In this document: positions 44,233 through 54,000 of the stretch, piece by piece
Position numbering within the stretch: the first letter of the stretch is position 1
Layout of the letters: each line of letters begins with the position of its first letter
Made by a program: the position numbers and the translations under genes
The notes under the pieces: generated by a model
Database searches by the model: none
What the model saw: only the letters and a program-made list of their open reading frames with translations
What the model was told of the DNA's origin: nothing
Source of the DNA: Mucilaginibacter pankratovii
GTDB lineage: Bacteria; Bacteroidota; Bacteroidia; Sphingobacteriales; Sphingobacteriaceae
Length of the DNA: 64,000 bases
Direction: 5' to 3'
NCBI RefSeq assembly: GCF_014773265.1
Contig: NZ_JACWMY010000002.1
Span: 186,001 to 250,000, forward strand

Positions 44233-44848
44233 ACAAATGATTTAAAGTGTTTATGTCCCGGTTTTCTTGTTTTTTGCTGCGTATGAATAATTGCAATTGC
44301 GAACGAAAAGTTGCTGCGAAACGGTAATTATCCTGCATTGCAAGATGTAGCCGCCCGATTTGACGCATGCGCTCCTCGTCACTCATTTTAATTTTTTGAT
44401 CTGTCATAATCGTTTGAAGATCATTTAACCGGGCATCGCAATCACTTAAAAGAGCCTCACATACCTTACTGACATAAAGCGCTTCGTTACCGGTGAGTCC
44501 GTTCATGTTTTTCAGGTCGCGGGTTTGTATTAATATATCCTGCTGCCAGCGAATGATGTCATTTACCTGAGGATTGTTCTTTACCACAATGTTCACTTTA
44601 CTAAGGTGCGTGTAATAACTACGATGTAAATCATACTCATTCCCTACGGCATCGCCGATAGTACCCAATCCGCCTTTGGCGATGCGGTAACCCTTTTGAA
44701 GATAGCCGCTGTAGATCTGCAAAGCCGCGATCTGCTGATACAGGTATTTCTTTTGCGTGTTCTTTTGTTTGAACCATTCAGCGAATGTTTGCGCGCGGAC
44801 AATTGTGCCGAACAACAAAAAAAAGCAGGTTAATTTAATGCAGTCCAT
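44219..44848 (-). CDS. TraI-like protein, copy 2 of 3
   Basis: 209 aa from the ATG at 44848 (the frame is open to 44875). Signal peptide (MDCIKLTCFFLLFGTIVRAQ), then KYLYQQIAALQIYSGYLQKGYRIAKGGLGTIG, close to copy 1, and the ending RSKKQENRDINTLNHLYENR. Paralogue of both neighbours with considerable divergence. Overlaps copy 3's stop by 14 bases and copy 1's start by 14, so the three are translationally linked. Confidence 0.78.
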   Translation of the reverse strand: MDCIKLTCFFLLFGTIVRAQTFAEWFKQKNTQKKYLYQQIAALQIYSGYLQKGYRIAKGGLGTIGDAVGNEYDLHRSYYTHLSKVNIVVKNNPQVNDIIRWQQDILIQTRDLKNMNGLTGNEALYVSKVCEALLSDCDARLNDLQTIMTDQKIKMSDEERMRQIGRLHLAMQDNYRFAATFRSQLQLFIRSKKQENRDINTLNHLYENR

Positions 44849-45503
44849 AATAGTTTTTGATGGTTTGTACCTCATTAAGGTCCTTGCTGCGATGCAGGCT
44901 CAGGATCATATTCTGGTTATTATATTGCTTCAGGTCGCCATAGTTCTCTTCCAGCCGGTCGCCGGCCTGGTTAATAGCTTCCAGTCTTTGCTGATCAGTC
45001 ATTTGTGTCCTGCCGGGATTAACGACCATCATGATCTGATCCAGGTTTTTGGCGCTTGCATCCAGGATACCAAGATATACGCGCTGCATTTCATTGATCT
45101 CTTCGGGATGAAAATGTCTATCGGACTGGAAAAGGTTCCAGGTGCGTTGATACTCACTGACCATAGCTACTTGTTTAAAAGTCAGCTCTTTTATCCGTTG
45201 GTAATAAGCAATCGTCGATTTTACCTTCCATAATTCCTGGTAATATTCGTCATATAACGACCGCTGCTTCTCCGACCAGTTCGATATTTCGTTTAATCGG
45301 AATCTGGAGAGTTCGTTCTCCAGCGTTTTCTGCGCGTTTTGCAGCCAGATAGTGTTATTCTGCATGCGCTGAACCTTCAGGTCGATGGCTTTGATTACTT
45401 TTTTTACTACCAGTTTGACGGCTTCTACCACTGGGATTTGTGCTTGTGATCTGCTACTATAGCAAGTCAATATCACGATGCTAATGAGAATTAATTTTTT
45501 CAT
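44835..45503 (-). CDS. TraI-like protein, copy 3 of 3
   Basis: 222 aa. Signal peptide (KKLILISIVILTCYSSRSQAQ), helical middle part with RLNEISNWSEKQRSLYDEYYQEL, and the shared C-terminus SLHRSKDLNEVQTIKNYYGLH. The middle ends GRTQMTDQQRLEAINQAGDRLEENYGDLKQYN, equivalent to MSDDDRLRAIDRIYTN in copy 1. First of the three copies in the direction of transcription. Starts at the stop of the lipoprotein gene. Confidence 0.78.
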   Translation of the reverse strand: MKKLILISIVILTCYSSRSQAQIPVVEAVKLVVKKVIKAIDLKVQRMQNNTIWLQNAQKTLENELSRFRLNEISNWSEKQRSLYDEYYQELWKVKSTIAYYQRIKELTFKQVAMVSEYQRTWNLFQSDRHFHPEEINEMQRVYLGILDASAKNLDQIMMVVNPGRTQMTDQQRLEAINQAGDRLEENYGDLKQYNNQNMILSLHRSKDLNEVQTIKNYYGLH

Positions 45504-45814
45504 TAATTTATCTGCTTATAAACTGTGTTACCAATACTTATCTGCTGATCTCCCACTTCTATGATTGGGCCGTAAGGCGCGTTAAATACCCACCTATCAA
45601 TTCCCCATTCTTTAGGTTTCACTTGACCATTTCTAATCTTTCGGAAACCTGTGCGTTTTGTTACAATGTTATCTTTGATAATGATTGTATCATCAGCCAT
45701 CGTAAATTCATTTTTCCAACTTGCAACGTAAATTCCGTTATGGCTTTTGTTATGGCAGCTAACCAATGATATGACAGCCATCGACATGGTGCATCCAATC
45801 AGTAATTTTTTCAT
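45503..45814 (-). CDS. Small lipoprotein in the transfer operon
   Basis: 103 aa. Signal peptide with lipobox (MAVISLVSCHNKSHN), then a small beta-rich domain (GIYVASWKNEFTMADDTIIIKDNIVTKRTGFRKI, WVFNAPYGPIIEVGDQQISIGNTVYKQ). Possibly DUF3876-like, a family that occurs in Bacteroidetes conjugative elements; not certain. Its ATG overlaps the TraG stop by 4 bases. Confidence 0.65.
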   Translation of the reverse strand: MKKLLIGCTMSMAVISLVSCHNKSHNGIYVASWKNEFTMADDTIIIKDNIVTKRTGFRKIRNGQVKPKEWGIDRWVFNAPYGPIIEVGDQQISIGNTVYKQIN

Positions 45815-48270
45815 GCGGCGTTATTTTTAGTTTGTTGTTCTTCCTGTACGATTACCGCTATTGCTTTGCGGATGTCGCCATATTTCTTTTTGTAAGCTTT
45901 GACCTTGGCTTTCTCAGCTGATTCCGTGGTGTAAGTCCAGTATTCTTCACGGCTTACTTCTGTGCGGTATACCCTCGAAAGCTGGCCGTTCAGGCTGATA
46001 AAGACCTCCTTGTATTTGTACCGCTCATCATTCGTCCGGTTCATGCTCATGATAAGCGCGGTTTCCTTATCCGTGATACCCAACAAAGCCTGAATCTTCG
46101 GAAAGTCATTTTGATATTTGCGCTGGTCAAGCAGGATCTTGCAATCACTGTTGTTGATGATCGCTTGTTTCACCACGGGAGAACTGATGATATCTTCAAT
46201 ATCCTGAGTAACCACCAACGCTTCCCCGAAATACTTCCTGACCGTTTTAAAAAGATACTTGATATATTCAGCCATTCCTTCTCTTGCGATTGCTTTCCAG
46301 GCTTCCTCTATCAGGATCATTTTGCGCGTTTCCTTCGTTAACTTCCGCATTTTACTGACAAAGGTTTCCATGATAATGAGCGTCACAACCGGGAAAAGTA
46401 TAGGGTGGTCTTTGATATTATCCAGTTCAAAAACAATAAAGCGGCGGTGCAGCAGGTCAAGGTTTTCTGTCGCATTTAACAGGTAATCATATTCACCACC
46501 TTTGTAATATGGCCTTAACACAAAGAGCAGGTTGTCAATGTCGAAATGCTGATCCTTCACCTTGCTTTGCTTCATCGTTTCATAAAAGTCACCTTTCAGG
46601 AATTCATAAAAGGTATCAAAGCAGGCAAATCCTGTTAATTGTTCGTAGTAATTATACAGGGCATCGGATATGGCAATGTATTCGGAGCGTTGTACACCTT
46701 CATCCTCTTTTTTCCAGAGTGCAAGGATCATCGCTTTAATACTTTCGCGTTTCTCGGTGTCCAGCGTATCGCCTTCACCTATATAGAATGGGTTAAAACT
46801 GATCGGGCTGTCTTCTGAGTAGGTGAAATAGTAACCATCTACAAACTCACACAAGCCTTCGTAGCTGTGGCCGACGTCGACCAGCACGATATGCGCATCC
46901 TGTTCATAATAGCTGCGCAACAGGTGGTTAGTAAAGAAAGACTTACCACTCCCGGAAGGGCCCAAAATGAATTTATTACGATTGGTCGTAATGCCGCTTT
47001 TCATCGGCTCATCACTCAGGTCAACGTGTAAGGGCTTACCTGATAAGCGGTCACCCAAACGGATGCCGCAAGGTGATAAACTACTGCGGTAATTCGTTTC
47101 CAGGTTAAAGAAACAGGCGGCTTGTTCCACAAATGTGTCGAAGGTATCGTTCATCGGGAAGTTGCCGCTGTTGCCGGGCAAGCCGGCCCACCAGATCTGC
47201 GGAGCGCCATCCGTTTCCTGTTTGGGCTGCGCGTCTAACTGGGCCAGCGCCGAGCTGACTTTATTTTTGATATCCTTAAGCTGCTGTTTGTCATCTGTCC
47301 AGCCAAGGATATTGAAATGTGCCTTAACCGGAAGCCGTTGCTGGCTGATCGCTTCGTGCAGGAACTCCTGTGTGGCATCACGGCCAATTGCGTTTTCGCG
47401 TGAGTATGCCGATAGCGATTGCAGGCGCAGCTTTTTGGCTTCCAGTTTTTTTAGGGTTTTGGCACTGTCTTCAATAAATATATACTGGTTGTAAATATGA
47501 TTGCAGTTAAGCAAGGCACCGATGGGGCTGGCAAAACCCGTACTGAACTTAGTTTTGTCCGTACTGTACTGGTCATAAGTGATCCTCGGCCCGCATAACG
47601 CCGGTAAATTTTCAGGCTCCGCCAGCGTGTACAACTGGCAGCGGTTATCACCGATCCGCAACTCATCCTTTAAATGAATATCTTTTAATGCAGGTTCATC
47701 ATCCGGGCTGAGCAAAAAGCAATACTGTTCAAGGATTCCGGGCGTTACGAGCGTACCGGCAAGTTCCTCATCGGGTAACCGGCGCAACTTCACCAATCCG
47801 CTATCTTCCATGACCCGTTTGAACTGGCCTGCACTATCCAGGAAATCGCGGAATAACTCGGCATCTGTTGTTAATGCCGGTACCAGGTGCCTGCGCATCA
47901 GGCTGCTGGCAGCACTGATCACGGGCCGGAAGTTTTCGGGCCTTTTGGTGAGGATCACATAGCAACGGTGCGCAAGGTAAGGCCGCTCGTTAAAGAAACG
48001 TTCGCTGGCATGGCTGAGAAACGTCCTGTCGCCGAAACCGGCTTGATAAGCAGATTCAACAAACCAGTCCTGCTTGTGGAAGATGCTGTTTTTTGGAAGC
48101 AGTTTGATGGCCTTAACCCAAGTCTGATGAAAAGCCAGATATTCATCGTTGGATAACGTAAAAAGCTCAGGCAATTGAATTTCAAATGCGATACTCACTT
48201 CGCCCTGCATCGACAGCAGGCTGTCGTGTTCGACCTTGTAGATCGGGAATATTTGCTCAGCGTTTTTCAT
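45811..48270 (-). CDS. traG: Conjugation ATPase TraG (VirB4-like)
   Basis: 819 aa. Central Walker A in LGPSGSGKSFFTNHLLR (about residue 433), DAHIVLVDVGHSYEGLCEF, and Walker B/C-terminal motifs KMILIEEAWKAIAREGMAEYI, with QDIEDII as the sensor loop. These are the VirB4 ATPase features of the Bacteroidetes transfer system. It powers the channel assembly. Overlaps TraF by 14 bases and the lipoprotein gene by 4. Confidence 0.95.
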   Translation of the reverse strand: MKNAEQIFPIYKVEHDSLLSMQGEVSIAFEIQLPELFTLSNDEYLAFHQTWVKAIKLLPKNSIFHKQDWFVESAYQAGFGDRTFLSHASERFFNERPYLAHRCYVILTKRPENFRPVISAASSLMRRHLVPALTTDAELFRDFLDSAGQFKRVMEDSGLVKLRRLPDEELAGTLVTPGILEQYCFLLSPDDEPALKDIHLKDELRIGDNRCQLYTLAEPENLPALCGPRITYDQYSTDKTKFSTGFASPIGALLNCNHIYNQYIFIEDSAKTLKKLEAKKLRLQSLSAYSRENAIGRDATQEFLHEAISQQRLPVKAHFNILGWTDDKQQLKDIKNKVSSALAQLDAQPKQETDGAPQIWWAGLPGNSGNFPMNDTFDTFVEQAACFFNLETNYRSSLSPCGIRLGDRLSGKPLHVDLSDEPMKSGITTNRNKFILGPSGSGKSFFTNHLLRSYYEQDAHIVLVDVGHSYEGLCEFVDGYYFTYSEDSPISFNPFYIGEGDTLDTEKRESIKAMILALWKKEDEGVQRSEYIAISDALYNYYEQLTGFACFDTFYEFLKGDFYETMKQSKVKDQHFDIDNLLFVLRPYYKGGEYDYLLNATENLDLLHRRFIVFELDNIKDHPILFPVVTLIIMETFVSKMRKLTKETRKMILIEEAWKAIAREGMAEYIKYLFKTVRKYFGEALVVTQDIEDIISSPVVKQAIINNSDCKILLDQRKYQNDFPKIQALLGITDKETALIMSMNRTNDERYKYKEVFISLNGQLSRVYRTEVSREEYWTYTTESAEKAKVKAYKKKYGDIRKAIAVIVQEEQQTKNNAA

Positions 48271-48565
48271 AAAATAATCTCCTTGATCTGAATTTTAAAT
48301 ATTCGGGCAGGTATTTCCGGGCGTTCCTTTTCATCAGCCCATGTTCGCCATATCGATGGCTCAGGCTGAATATTTTGTAAAACAGCCCACTGCCCAATCC
48401 GGCAATGATTACAATGCACAGGTAAACAGTCAGGCCGATCAGGTACATCACTGCAAACAGGACGAGCAGGGCGACCAGCCCGCCACCTAAATAGCCGATG
48501 TATTGGGCTTTCAACCCCTTAAACTCTATAGGGCGATTGATCCCTTTATTGATCTGATAACTCAT
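48257..48565 (-). CDS. traF: Conjugative transposon protein TraF (DUF4133)
   Basis: 102 aa from the ATG at 48565; the frame upstream to 48628 runs through the TraE gene. Sequence MSYQINKGINRPIEFKGLKA is the DUF4133 signature, followed by two adjacent helices (YIGYLGGGLVALLVLFAVMYL, VYLCIVIIAGLGSGLFYKIF). It is the VirB3-like partner of the TraG ATPase and overlaps it. Length normal. Confidence 0.92.
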   Translation of the reverse strand: MSYQINKGINRPIEFKGLKAQYIGYLGGGLVALLVLFAVMYLIGLTVYLCIVIIAGLGSGLFYKIFSLSHRYGEHGLMKRNARKYLPEYLKFRSRRLFYEKR

Positions 48566-48867
48566 ACGCCAAAGAATGATTTGAGCACAGTGGCCACGAC
48601 CACCAAAAAGATGCAACTGCCAAACCAACTGGAAGCAACCTTCCCTGTGTCGTGCTCTCCGTCATTCCATTTTTTGTACACCTTGATCGCACCTACCAGG
48701 CCGACGATTGCCCCAATAGCATACATCAGGTTTGTGCCTGTAGAGAAATAACTTTTTACCTGGTTGGTCGCTTCATTGATACCGGCGTTACCATCCTGCG
48801 CGAATGCGCTGAAACTGGTGACCATCAGGATGATGATCGAATAAATGTTTTTTAATTTCGCTTTCAT
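48562..48867 (-). CDS. traE: Conjugative transposon protein TraE (DUF4134)
   Basis: 101 aa from the ATG at 48867. Signal peptide (IYSIIILMVTSFSAFAQ), then GNAGINEATNQVKSYFSTGTNLMYAIGAIVGLVGAIKVY and a second helix near the C-terminus (SSWFGSCIFLVVVATVLK). This is the VirB2-like pilin candidate of the Bacteroidetes system. Overlaps TraF by 4 bases. Confidence 0.92.
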   Translation of the reverse strand: MKAKLKNIYSIIILMVTSFSAFAQDGNAGINEATNQVKSYFSTGTNLMYAIGAIVGLVGAIKVYKKWNDGEHDTGKVASSWFGSCIFLVVVATVLKSFFGV

Positions 48868-48878
48868 GATATTTGGTA

Positions 48879-49382
48879 TTAAAAGGTTAATGGCCATTCG
48901 GTTTCTTTCAAACGGAACGGTAAGCGGCTATCCGCGAATTCGCGCAACGGTTGGATTACAGCGGGGAGGCTGATCTCATCGCGGAAAACTTCATATTTAT
49001 CAAGCAGTAGTTTTAAAAAAGAAAGGAATTCATTTTTGTTATCGTTGTCGCCATACGCGTCAACTAAGGCCTTGGCTTCTGCCAGCAGGTCATCACCGGG
49101 GCCCAAAGGCAGGGTCTGATCACTGATGCCATCAGATTCGGCACCGGAAAATATCAGTTCTTCTGACGGGTATAAGCCGGTATCTGTGTCGGGTTTTGCC
49201 TCACCCATGACTACCGTGAACTTATTGGCGACGGCAGGCACAGTACTTTTGTCGCGGGGTTTGATCTTTAGCCAGGCGGCAACTTCATTGCGGTAGTAGC
49301 GCAACCCGATATAACTATACCAGGCGGCACTGAGGAGGATAATGGCAGTCAGGTATTGCTGCCAGGAAATCGTATTTAACAT
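48879..49382 (-). CDS. First gene of the transfer operon, unknown
   Basis: 167 aa. One N-terminal helix (YLTAIILLSAAWYSYIGLRYY), an acidic linker (SEELIFSGAESDGISDQTLPLGPGDD) and a helical C-terminal part (FLSFLKLLLDKYEVFRDEIS). No family recognised with certainty; a protein of this type often precedes TraE in Sphingobacteriaceae elements. It is the first gene after the leader hairpins. Confidence 0.65.
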   Translation of the reverse strand: MLNTISWQQYLTAIILLSAAWYSYIGLRYYRNEVAAWLKIKPRDKSTVPAVANKFTVVMGEAKPDTDTGLYPSEELIFSGAESDGISDQTLPLGPGDDLLAEAKALVDAYGDNDNKNEFLSFLKLLLDKYEVFRDEISLPAVIQPLREFADSRLPFRLKETEWPLTF

Positions 49383-49397
49383 AGCCTTTATTTTTAA

Positions 49398-49420
49398 CCC
49401 GGCGGCACCATACCGCCGGG
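49398..49420 (-). promoter_or_regulatory. Hairpin in the leader of the transfer operon
   Basis: CCCGGCGG (49398-49405) and CCGCCGGG (49413-49420), perfect 8-bp GC-rich stem with a 7-base loop, ending 15 bases before the ATG at 49382. No T-run follows on the minus strand. Position suggests control of translation initiation or RNA stability of the Tra operon. Confidence 0.5.
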
Positions 49421-49452
49421 CAAAACAAAAGTGAGGAGATGCTAAAACATTA

Positions 49453-49477
49453 CGTCACAACTTGGGACGTTGTGGCG
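49453..49477. promoter_or_regulatory. Inverted repeat upstream of the transfer operon
   Basis: CGTCACAAC (49453-49461) and GTTGTGGCG (49469-49477), 9-bp arms with one wobble position, 7-base loop. A smaller palindrome (TTTGCT, GA, AGCAAA) follows at about 49483. Could be an operator or a second leader hairpin for the Tra operon. Confidence 0.4.
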
Positions 49478-49663
49478 AACGATTTGCTGAAGCAAAAACT
49501 AAAGTAGACATATAAAGATTAAAAACACGTACGAGGTAATAGAGCTAAAGGCTTAGTTTATTATGCGCAATATGGAATAAGGAGGGTTCGGCTGTAAAAA
49601 AATCAAAAGAAATCCACAGTGAACTTACCTTTTTATTGCACTAGACTGCGTCGATGTCCTTAT

Positions 49664-50251
49664 TTACTTACCTACAGCATGAGGGATTTTGATGTCGTTG
49701 GGTTTTGTTTCGATTGAGTCAGAAGCATGACTTTTTCTTAGCTCTAACTTCATTGCCTGAATTTCTTTCATTGAATTTATTTGTTCTTCATATACACGGT
49801 CTAGTTTGGCTGATATGGTCGCGTTCGGATTTTGTATGTGTTGTGCTAAATAGTTACGGCCGTCACGATAAAATTTCATGCCGAAGAATAAACTTATGAC
49901 AAGTAAGACAGAAAGCAACGGATAAACAAATTTATAATACCAAACCGCTTTCAGAGCGATCATTTCGATGGCCGAATATGACTTTTTGTTTTGATTCTCC
50001 TTAAGTCCGCTATTTGCATCAAGGTTGTTTCTTAGTTTATCCTGAATGTCATTTTGTATAAGCGACATGATAATCGCAATCGCTACCGATGCACTCAGAG
50101 AATATACTGCTAAATCCAAATCCACATAATGATCACTTCCTGTGTAAATCGTTACTGCCATTCCGGAAGTTAGACCCAACATAAAGTTCAACAGGGTCAG
50201 ATTGAAAAGCTGATAGGATTTTTTGTAAAGGTATAGTAAGGTTTCTTCCAT
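49664..50251 (-). CDS. Three-helix membrane protein, candidate effector
   Basis: 195 aa. Helices near residues 17-37 (LLNFMLGLTSGMAVTIYTG), 46-65 (DLAVYSLSASVAIAIIMSLI) and 106-126 (FVYPLLSVLLVISLFFGMKFY), then a charged coiled-coil-like tail (LDRVYEEQINSMKEIQAMKLELRK) ending in polar SIETKPNDIKIPHAVGK. No family recognised. The ATG overlaps the stop of the receiver gene by 1 base, so it is the third gene of the giant-protein operon and may be its membrane output. Confidence 0.75.
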   Translation of the reverse strand: MEETLLYLYKKSYQLFNLTLLNFMLGLTSGMAVTIYTGSDHYVDLDLAVYSLSASVAIAIIMSLIQNDIQDKLRNNLDANSGLKENQNKKSYSAIEMIALKAVWYYKFVYPLLSVLLVISLFFGMKFYRDGRNYLAQHIQNPNATISAKLDRVYEEQINSMKEIQAMKLELRKSHASDSIETKPNDIKIPHAVGK

Positions 50252-51000
50252 TATGATATGTTTTTTAAAAGTTCTCTGTATTTATTTAAAAATCGAACGC
50301 GGATTTCCTCATCTTGCATTGGATCCTCTTCCATTTCCATAATTTCTTTTTTTTGCCCTTCGTCGAAATTGAATCTATAGACTCGATCCGTAAAAAATTT
50401 GACATCATCGGTTTTGATTAGTTGCATCATCGGTTCGGACCGAACCAAACTAAGCAATATCGTCTGAACCTCCTCCAGTTTGTTGAGTTTTATCAAAGCA
50501 TCAATTTTCGAAGTCACATCACTATTGACGTAACCTCCATCCAGAAGATCATGATCACTATAGCCTTTACTGGCCCAACTGTAGGGTTCGGATACCGATC
50601 CTCTTGTTGTTAAAATATCTGACCGATTGTCTGGCGTTCTGCTCAAGAACAGAATAGGACATCTGATATTATCCGCCCTAAAATCACTAGCCAATTGAAT
50701 TCCTGTAGGGGCACCATCATAACCTACAAGCTTATAGTCGATAATCAAGAGATCGAAGTTTTCATCCTTGATTAAAGTCCGCAAAACACTCTTTGATTTT
50801 TTATTTTCCATCTTGCCATAACGTTCATTCAAGGCGATTCTTACCTGATCCATCAACGCTTCAAATTCCTTTCGGTCTGTTTCTTCGTCGCCGATTTCTA
50901 GTGGATAAATTTCAAATTCGCCTTCATAATGTTCTTGAAGCTCTTTTCTTATGGACTTAAATTGGAGGTATTGATTCTCAATTAGTAGTACTTTCTTCAT
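50251..51000 (-). CDS. Receiver-domain protein with large insertion
   Basis: 249 aa from the ATG at 51000 (frame open to 51030). Start MKKVLLIENQYLQFKSIRKEL is a receiver beta-1/helix-1. D88 in DLLIIDYKLVG would be the phosphoacceptor, S120/T122 in ILFLSRTPDN the switch Ser/Thr, and K145 in SWASKGYSD the conserved Lys. About 50 extra residues lie between strand 2 and strand 3 compared with a normal receiver. There is no DNA-binding domain; the C-terminal part is helical and acidic (KKEIMEMEEDPMQDEEIRVRF). It overlaps the giant gene by 23 bases and so is made with it. Probably receives phosphate from the C-terminal kinase module of that protein. Confidence 0.82.
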   Translation of the reverse strand: MKKVLLIENQYLQFKSIRKELQEHYEGEFEIYPLEIGDEETDRKEFEALMDQVRIALNERYGKMENKKSKSVLRTLIKDENFDLLIIDYKLVGYDGAPTGIQLASDFRADNIRCPILFLSRTPDNRSDILTTRGSVSEPYSWASKGYSDHDLLDGGYVNSDVTSKIDALIKLNKLEEVQTILLSLVRSEPMMQLIKTDDVKFFTDRVYRFNFDEGQKKEIMEMEEDPMQDEEIRVRFLNKYRELLKNIS

Positions 51001-54000
51001 TTTTCCATGGATAAAGTGTGAGTTTAACATTAAACCACTTCAGCTTTTGTTGAATGGGACTGAGATAGAAACCAATTTCTCCAAGATCAAAAATATGAAG
51101 TAAGTTTTTAATTAAATAAATTCCGGAAGCTTCGTTTTCGCGTTTCGAATTACTGGAAGAATTAAGGTTTTTCATTTCCTGAGCACTTACTTCTGGACCT
51201 GTATTTCTAAAAGTGATGATGACGTTCTTGCCTTCTTTATACACATTTAATTGAACTTTATTTGACTCCCCGGATGGATACAATAGCCATCTATTTTTTT
51301 TTGCGTTGACAGCCAGTTCAAAAAAAATCATGTCCAATAAAGGCAATGAAAAGTCTATTTGGGGGTCGAGTGGTGAGTCAGTTATAACCTCCCTTCCATT
51401 AATCGAATCATAAAAATTAAATTTTACCGCGGCACGGTTTTCAATCTCGTCCAACCAGTGGATGTGATTAACCAGCTTTTCAATATTTTTTAGTGAATCG
51501 ATGTTTACAGGTATCGGGGAAAAGTACTTTTTAAAAAGCAGCTTATAAATACTCTTCATAGTCGGATCGCGCTCTATATCAAGAATAAAATGTTGAATTA
51601 GATGTATCGTAGAAACAATTCGCTTATAGGGCAAGTATCCCTCGTATGCAGGGAATTCGGTTGTAGCAAGCCGCATGAGCATATCGCGTCCATGCCCTGT
51701 TAATAGAGCGACCCGCCGAAAGTTATCGGCATCGATCCAATCTCGGAACTCATTATTCTCATGATGGTTTTTTATGAATGTAGCTAACGACTCTCTCAAG
51801 AGCAGTAGATATCGTTGATTATAATTACTTTCGGGCTGCGACTCTTTTTTATTGTTAAAGAAACCGATTACACCTAATGGCTTATCTTTTGCTTCAAAAA
51901 ATCGGCTGCCTTCCTTGACCGATTCGATGCCAAGACCATTAATTCTGACCATCATCAGTCGATTGAAATTTCCCGTCAATATATCTTTGGCAAGATTAAC
52001 CGGTGTGTTTACGTTAGTCACTCGAAAGGTATCAATCCATCGTTCGCCCTGCCGTTTCAAGTCGGTGATCGTGATCATTGAAACGCCGTTATTTTCAACA
52101 TCACCATCCAGAAAATTTTTTATATATGCAGAATGATCTGCCTTCCAAATTTCTGTATTTAACCGGCCCTTTTCTCCATCGTTATAAGCGATGAAATACT
52201 CATCATCCTTGTCTTTTTTGTATTTTACGATAAAAAAAGAACCACACTTTTCGTCGGTTTCGAACAAAATACGCTGTAAGCGCAACATAATAGTCGCCGT
52301 TTTAGAAATTAGTGATTCCTGCAAACCTGATTGCTCCTCTGATAAGTATTGGAGCAGCCACAGATAGTTCCTCAAAGGCTCGCTAACTTGCGGCTCTCCC
52401 CCTGCAGCTTCTTTTAGGAAAAATTTTAATGTTTGAAATCGATAATGCTCTCTAACCAGTTCATCCCCTAAGGCCTGATAAATTTGAGCAGTGTCATACT
52501 TATACGCACCGATATTTTGTACAGTATGCGGTTTAAAAAATTCGGCAAACCGTTTGAAAAGAATGCCATTTTCCTCTCTAAGGATGCGTAACAATTGTTT
52601 AAACAGTGGTGGATTATTGTTATTAGGCTTTTCGAAGAACAGCAGAGTTTCTTCTAAACGAATACTTCTCGCCTCATTTTGATGTATGAGTTCCTTAATT
52701 TGACCAGTCAAAAACCAAATAAAACTGTTTAAATTTTTTAATGAGCGTAGTGATGCATGATACTGGGATAGAAAATTATCTATCTCAAATTGCATCCTAT
52801 TTTTCTGCGGTAAATCATTAATTTCAGTCGAAATTCGTTGAAGAGTTTCTTTTTCATTTGTAATTAATTTTGGTATGTATTGGTCACCGAGGATAGCTTT
52901 CAGTAACTCAAAGAAGTCATTTGAAATTATATAATTTTGGTGCAAAAGACCTGCCCGACGTATTAAGAATTTAAGGGTACGAAACTTTTCATTTGTAAAT
53001 GGAATGTTTTTCGTTGTATAAGCTCTCACTTCTTCGCGCATAAAATCCATTACCCACCTAAAAGTTCTTTCTCTTACAGGCTTGTACTGTGTGAAAGGAT
53101 ATTGTGTCAGAACTTTGAGTAAGGTATCTGAACAGTAACAGGAAACATAACGACTATCAGTTACCTCCATATTTCGCTTAAACAGATCGGATCCAAGAAT
53201 CGGGCTGTTGGTGTTTTCTCTTAGAGCTTGCTTCCATTCTACAAATGACAATTGCTCTTCAAATTTTAACGCATTGTCCGATTTTTTAAACCACTCATAA
53301 ATCCGATGAATTGCATCAATTCGTCTAATATATCGGTTAGAATCCTCGTGATAGTACAAATCAAAATAAGTGTCTTTAAACCCATCTAACGTCTTGGGAC
53401 TTCTTTGCGGATCAATGAGGCCTTTTCTTAACTTGTCTATCGAAATAGGAGTAATTTTGGAAGCTTGCTCAAGAAAATGAAATTTTACTTTGTCTAAAAA
53501 TGAATTGGCGGCAATCTCTTCATATCTTTCTTGTTCTTGGCAAATCGGACAGTCATGTGGAGTCAAACTCAGTGCTGGAAGGTGTAAACTACCAAAAGAG
53601 AAAAATACTTTGGCAGAGCCGAACAACTTACGTTTAAGGTTTTCATGCACATGAAAGTCTGAACGGTCTAAAAGTACTATGCAGGCGTCAAATCCTTTGT
53701 TACGTTCCCGGTTAAGTTTAAGAAAGTAATTAGTGCGTAGAAACGTATTCCCGCTCATAATCACATCGTCAACAAAAATAATGGTGTTGCCGGGGCGCTT
53801 TATTTCTTGTTCATAAAACAGTTGGAAATTTTGAATGTGATCACTTTGAGCATCATAGTGAATAACGGTTGCTATGTTTGAAAATAAGATCTCATTCACC
53901 AAATTCAAGAAACCCGTATTAGAATAGTGCCCGGGGGCAATTAATATAACGTGGTCACCTCTATTAATACATTTTTTCAACGATTTGCTGTCACGCAGTT

